This document shows positions 63,294 through 64,000 of a DNA stretch of 64,000 nucleotides, one piece after another. A model generated the notes under the pieces. The model ran no database searches and was not told the origin of the DNA. It saw only the letters and a program-made list of their open reading frames with translations. The stretch lies in assembly GCA_965229505.1 (NCBI GenBank), contig OZ245881.1, positions 5,343,111-5,407,110 on the forward strand. The letters run 5' to 3'. The translations under genes and the position numbers were made by a program. This stretch comes from UBA6059 sp040219045 (lineage in GTDB: Bacteria; Bacteroidota; Bacteroidia; Cytophagales; Cyclobacteriaceae). Each line of letters starts with the position of its first letter. Position 1 is the stretch's first letter.

Positions 63294-63485
63294 ACTAACC
63301 TCAGTTCGATTAATCAAACTTTTAAAACCACTCCAAATTTGTCTTTTCGACGATAGGAGAAAACTTATTATTCTCTAAAACTGAATTGAGAGGGTAATTT
63401 TTTCATCCTTTTTAAGAAGATATCTCCGTTACACTGCGATATGACAAATTTAGAGTGGTTTTAAAGTCGAACTCAGGTTACTACT
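63294..63485. repeat. Imperfect long inverted repeat, MITE-like
   Basis: Left arm (about 63297-63343) holds AACCTCAGTTCGA and later TTTAAAACCACTCCAAATTTGTC; right arm (63443-63480) holds their near-complements (AGTTCGA becomes TCGAACT and so on). The inner 23 bp differ at one place, the outer 13 bp at one. About 100 bp of AT-rich DNA lies between. CTACT at 63292-63296 and 63481-63485 could be a target duplication. No transposase is seen. The right end touches the stop codon of the permease at 63481. It might also be a 3' hairpin of that gene. Confidence 0.55.
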
Positions 63486-64000
63486 CATTCCTCAGTGAGG
63501 AAGTAGGATTGGATCTCGCCGTGCGCAATGCGTGAAAAATAACTGTCGACAAGGAAATAAACATCCCAACCAATCCGGTCACCAGGAATATCTCCCAACC
63601 GATTGCTATATGATAGGCAAAGTTAGCAAGCCATTGATTCATGCCATACCAGGCCAATGGGAACGCTAGAACATTGGCAATGAGCACCAGCTTCAAGAAA
63701 TCCCACGATAGTAATCGTATTAAGAGCATCTCAGAGGCCCCCAGCACCTTCCGGATACCAATTTCCTTCGTGCGCTTTTCCACGACGAAAGTAGTGAGCC
63801 CAAACAAACCAAGACAGCCGATCGCAATAGACAATAAAGTAAATAGCATCAAGATGTTCGCGGTTCGTTCTTCATTTTCATAAAGGCTGTTGAGTTCATC
63901 GTCCAGAAAAGACATTTCCAATGGGCTGTTTGGATTGAGTTGGCGCCATTCTTCTGTAATCCTCGCCATCAACGCCTTACTATTGGACATGTTGGCCTTA
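63481..64000 (-). CDS. MacB/FtsX-like ABC transporter permease (5' end outside window)
   Basis: The C-terminal 172 residues of a third permease of the same class. It shows the signature EKRTKEIGIRKVLGASEMLLIRLLSWDFLKL and the typical end NPTSSLRNE. The frame is open past 64000, so the ATG at 63990 is internal. It is the last core unit, with helices at about 45-65, 95-115 and 135-155 of the visible part. The stop codon lies at the edge of the inverted repeat. Confidence 0.92.
   Translation of the reverse strand, partial: KANMSNSKALMARITEEWRQLNPNSPLEMSFLDDELNSLYENEERTANILMLFTLLSIAIGCLGLFGLTTFVVEKRTKEIGIRKVLGASEMLLIRLLSWDFLKLVLIANVLAFPLAWYGMNQWLANFAYHIAIGWEIFLVTGLVGMFISLSTVIFHALRTARSNPTSSLRNE

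Noticed and set aside
1..64000. tRNA, rRNA, CRISPR, prophage, insertion sequence or restriction/defence genes
   Set aside because: None seen in the intergenic stretches or among the proteins read. The only repeat that looks mobile is the inverted repeat at 63294-63485.

Overview
The window reads as an ordinary chromosomal segment of a Bacteroidota bacterium, most likely a gliding marine member of the Cytophagales. The signs are a gldA-gldF-gldG gliding operon, a protein ending in a type IX secretion (type B) sorting domain, many lipoproteins with Bacteroidota-style signals, a TonB receptor with a carboxypeptidase-like N-terminal domain, three large MacB/FtsX-type permeases, TTTG / TAnnTTTG-like promoters and weak Shine-Dalgarno sequences. 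Genus and species cannot be fixed from the sequence alone. I see no tRNA, rRNA, CRISPR array, prophage or intact insertion sequence.

Layout. 1-2.4 kb: a TauE/SafE exporter and ArsR regulator, divergent from a DUF819 membrane protein, with a perfect operator-like palindrome between them. 2.4-8.2 kb: single genes (M49-like zinc hydrolase lipoprotein, thioredoxin, HD hydrolase, phosphotriesterase-like lipoprotein, collagen-repeat lipoprotein) and a 49-residue membrane protein. 8.4-12.5 kb: the gld operon with a DUF4340 partner. 12.6-18 kb: acyl-ACP thioesterase, an unknown helical-repeat protein, an M20 peptidase lacking one metal ligand, a phosphodiesterase, a Lys/Ala-rich protein and a small GNAT. 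18.6-28.5 kb: housekeeping genes (hisS, YbaB, pdhB, ffh) plus a glycosyltransferase, a type IX secreted protein and an OmpA/TPR lipoprotein. 28.6-34.6 kb: a MacB-like permease, a quinone oxidoreductase and two convergent universal stress proteins.

34.7-43.6 kb is the most unusual part. Two tandem short lipoproteins consist only of a TonB-receptor plug domain without a barrel. The second is coupled to a small outer-membrane barrel gene, and a full TonB receptor follows. A large MG2-like protein at the end of the block carries another plug at its C terminus. A free-standing periplasmic TonB C-terminal domain is encoded at 51.8 kb, so both halves of the TonB-plug contact exist in this window as stand-alone proteins.

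43.6-49.6 kb: THUMP methyltransferase, AstE/AspA-like hydrolase, thiol peroxidase and a second MacB-like permease. Upstream of that permease lie two 15-bp palindromes (GTNTCATNATGANAC, 23 bp apart) and a sigma-54-like element. The next genes encode a TPR histidine kinase and an NtrC/NtrB-type sigma-54 two-component pair, so a local sigma-54 regulon is plausible. 55-59.2 kb: membrane proteins and a GntP permease paired with a D-threonine-aldolase/D-serine-dehydratase-type enzyme, suggesting D-amino-acid use. 59.2-64 kb: DUF3298-type lipoprotein, an ECF sigma - membrane protein - Spy-like operon, exonuclease III, a 57-residue conserved-looking protein, a MITE-like inverted repeat and the 3' end of a third permease. 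Function calls rest on motifs read by eye; no database search was run.
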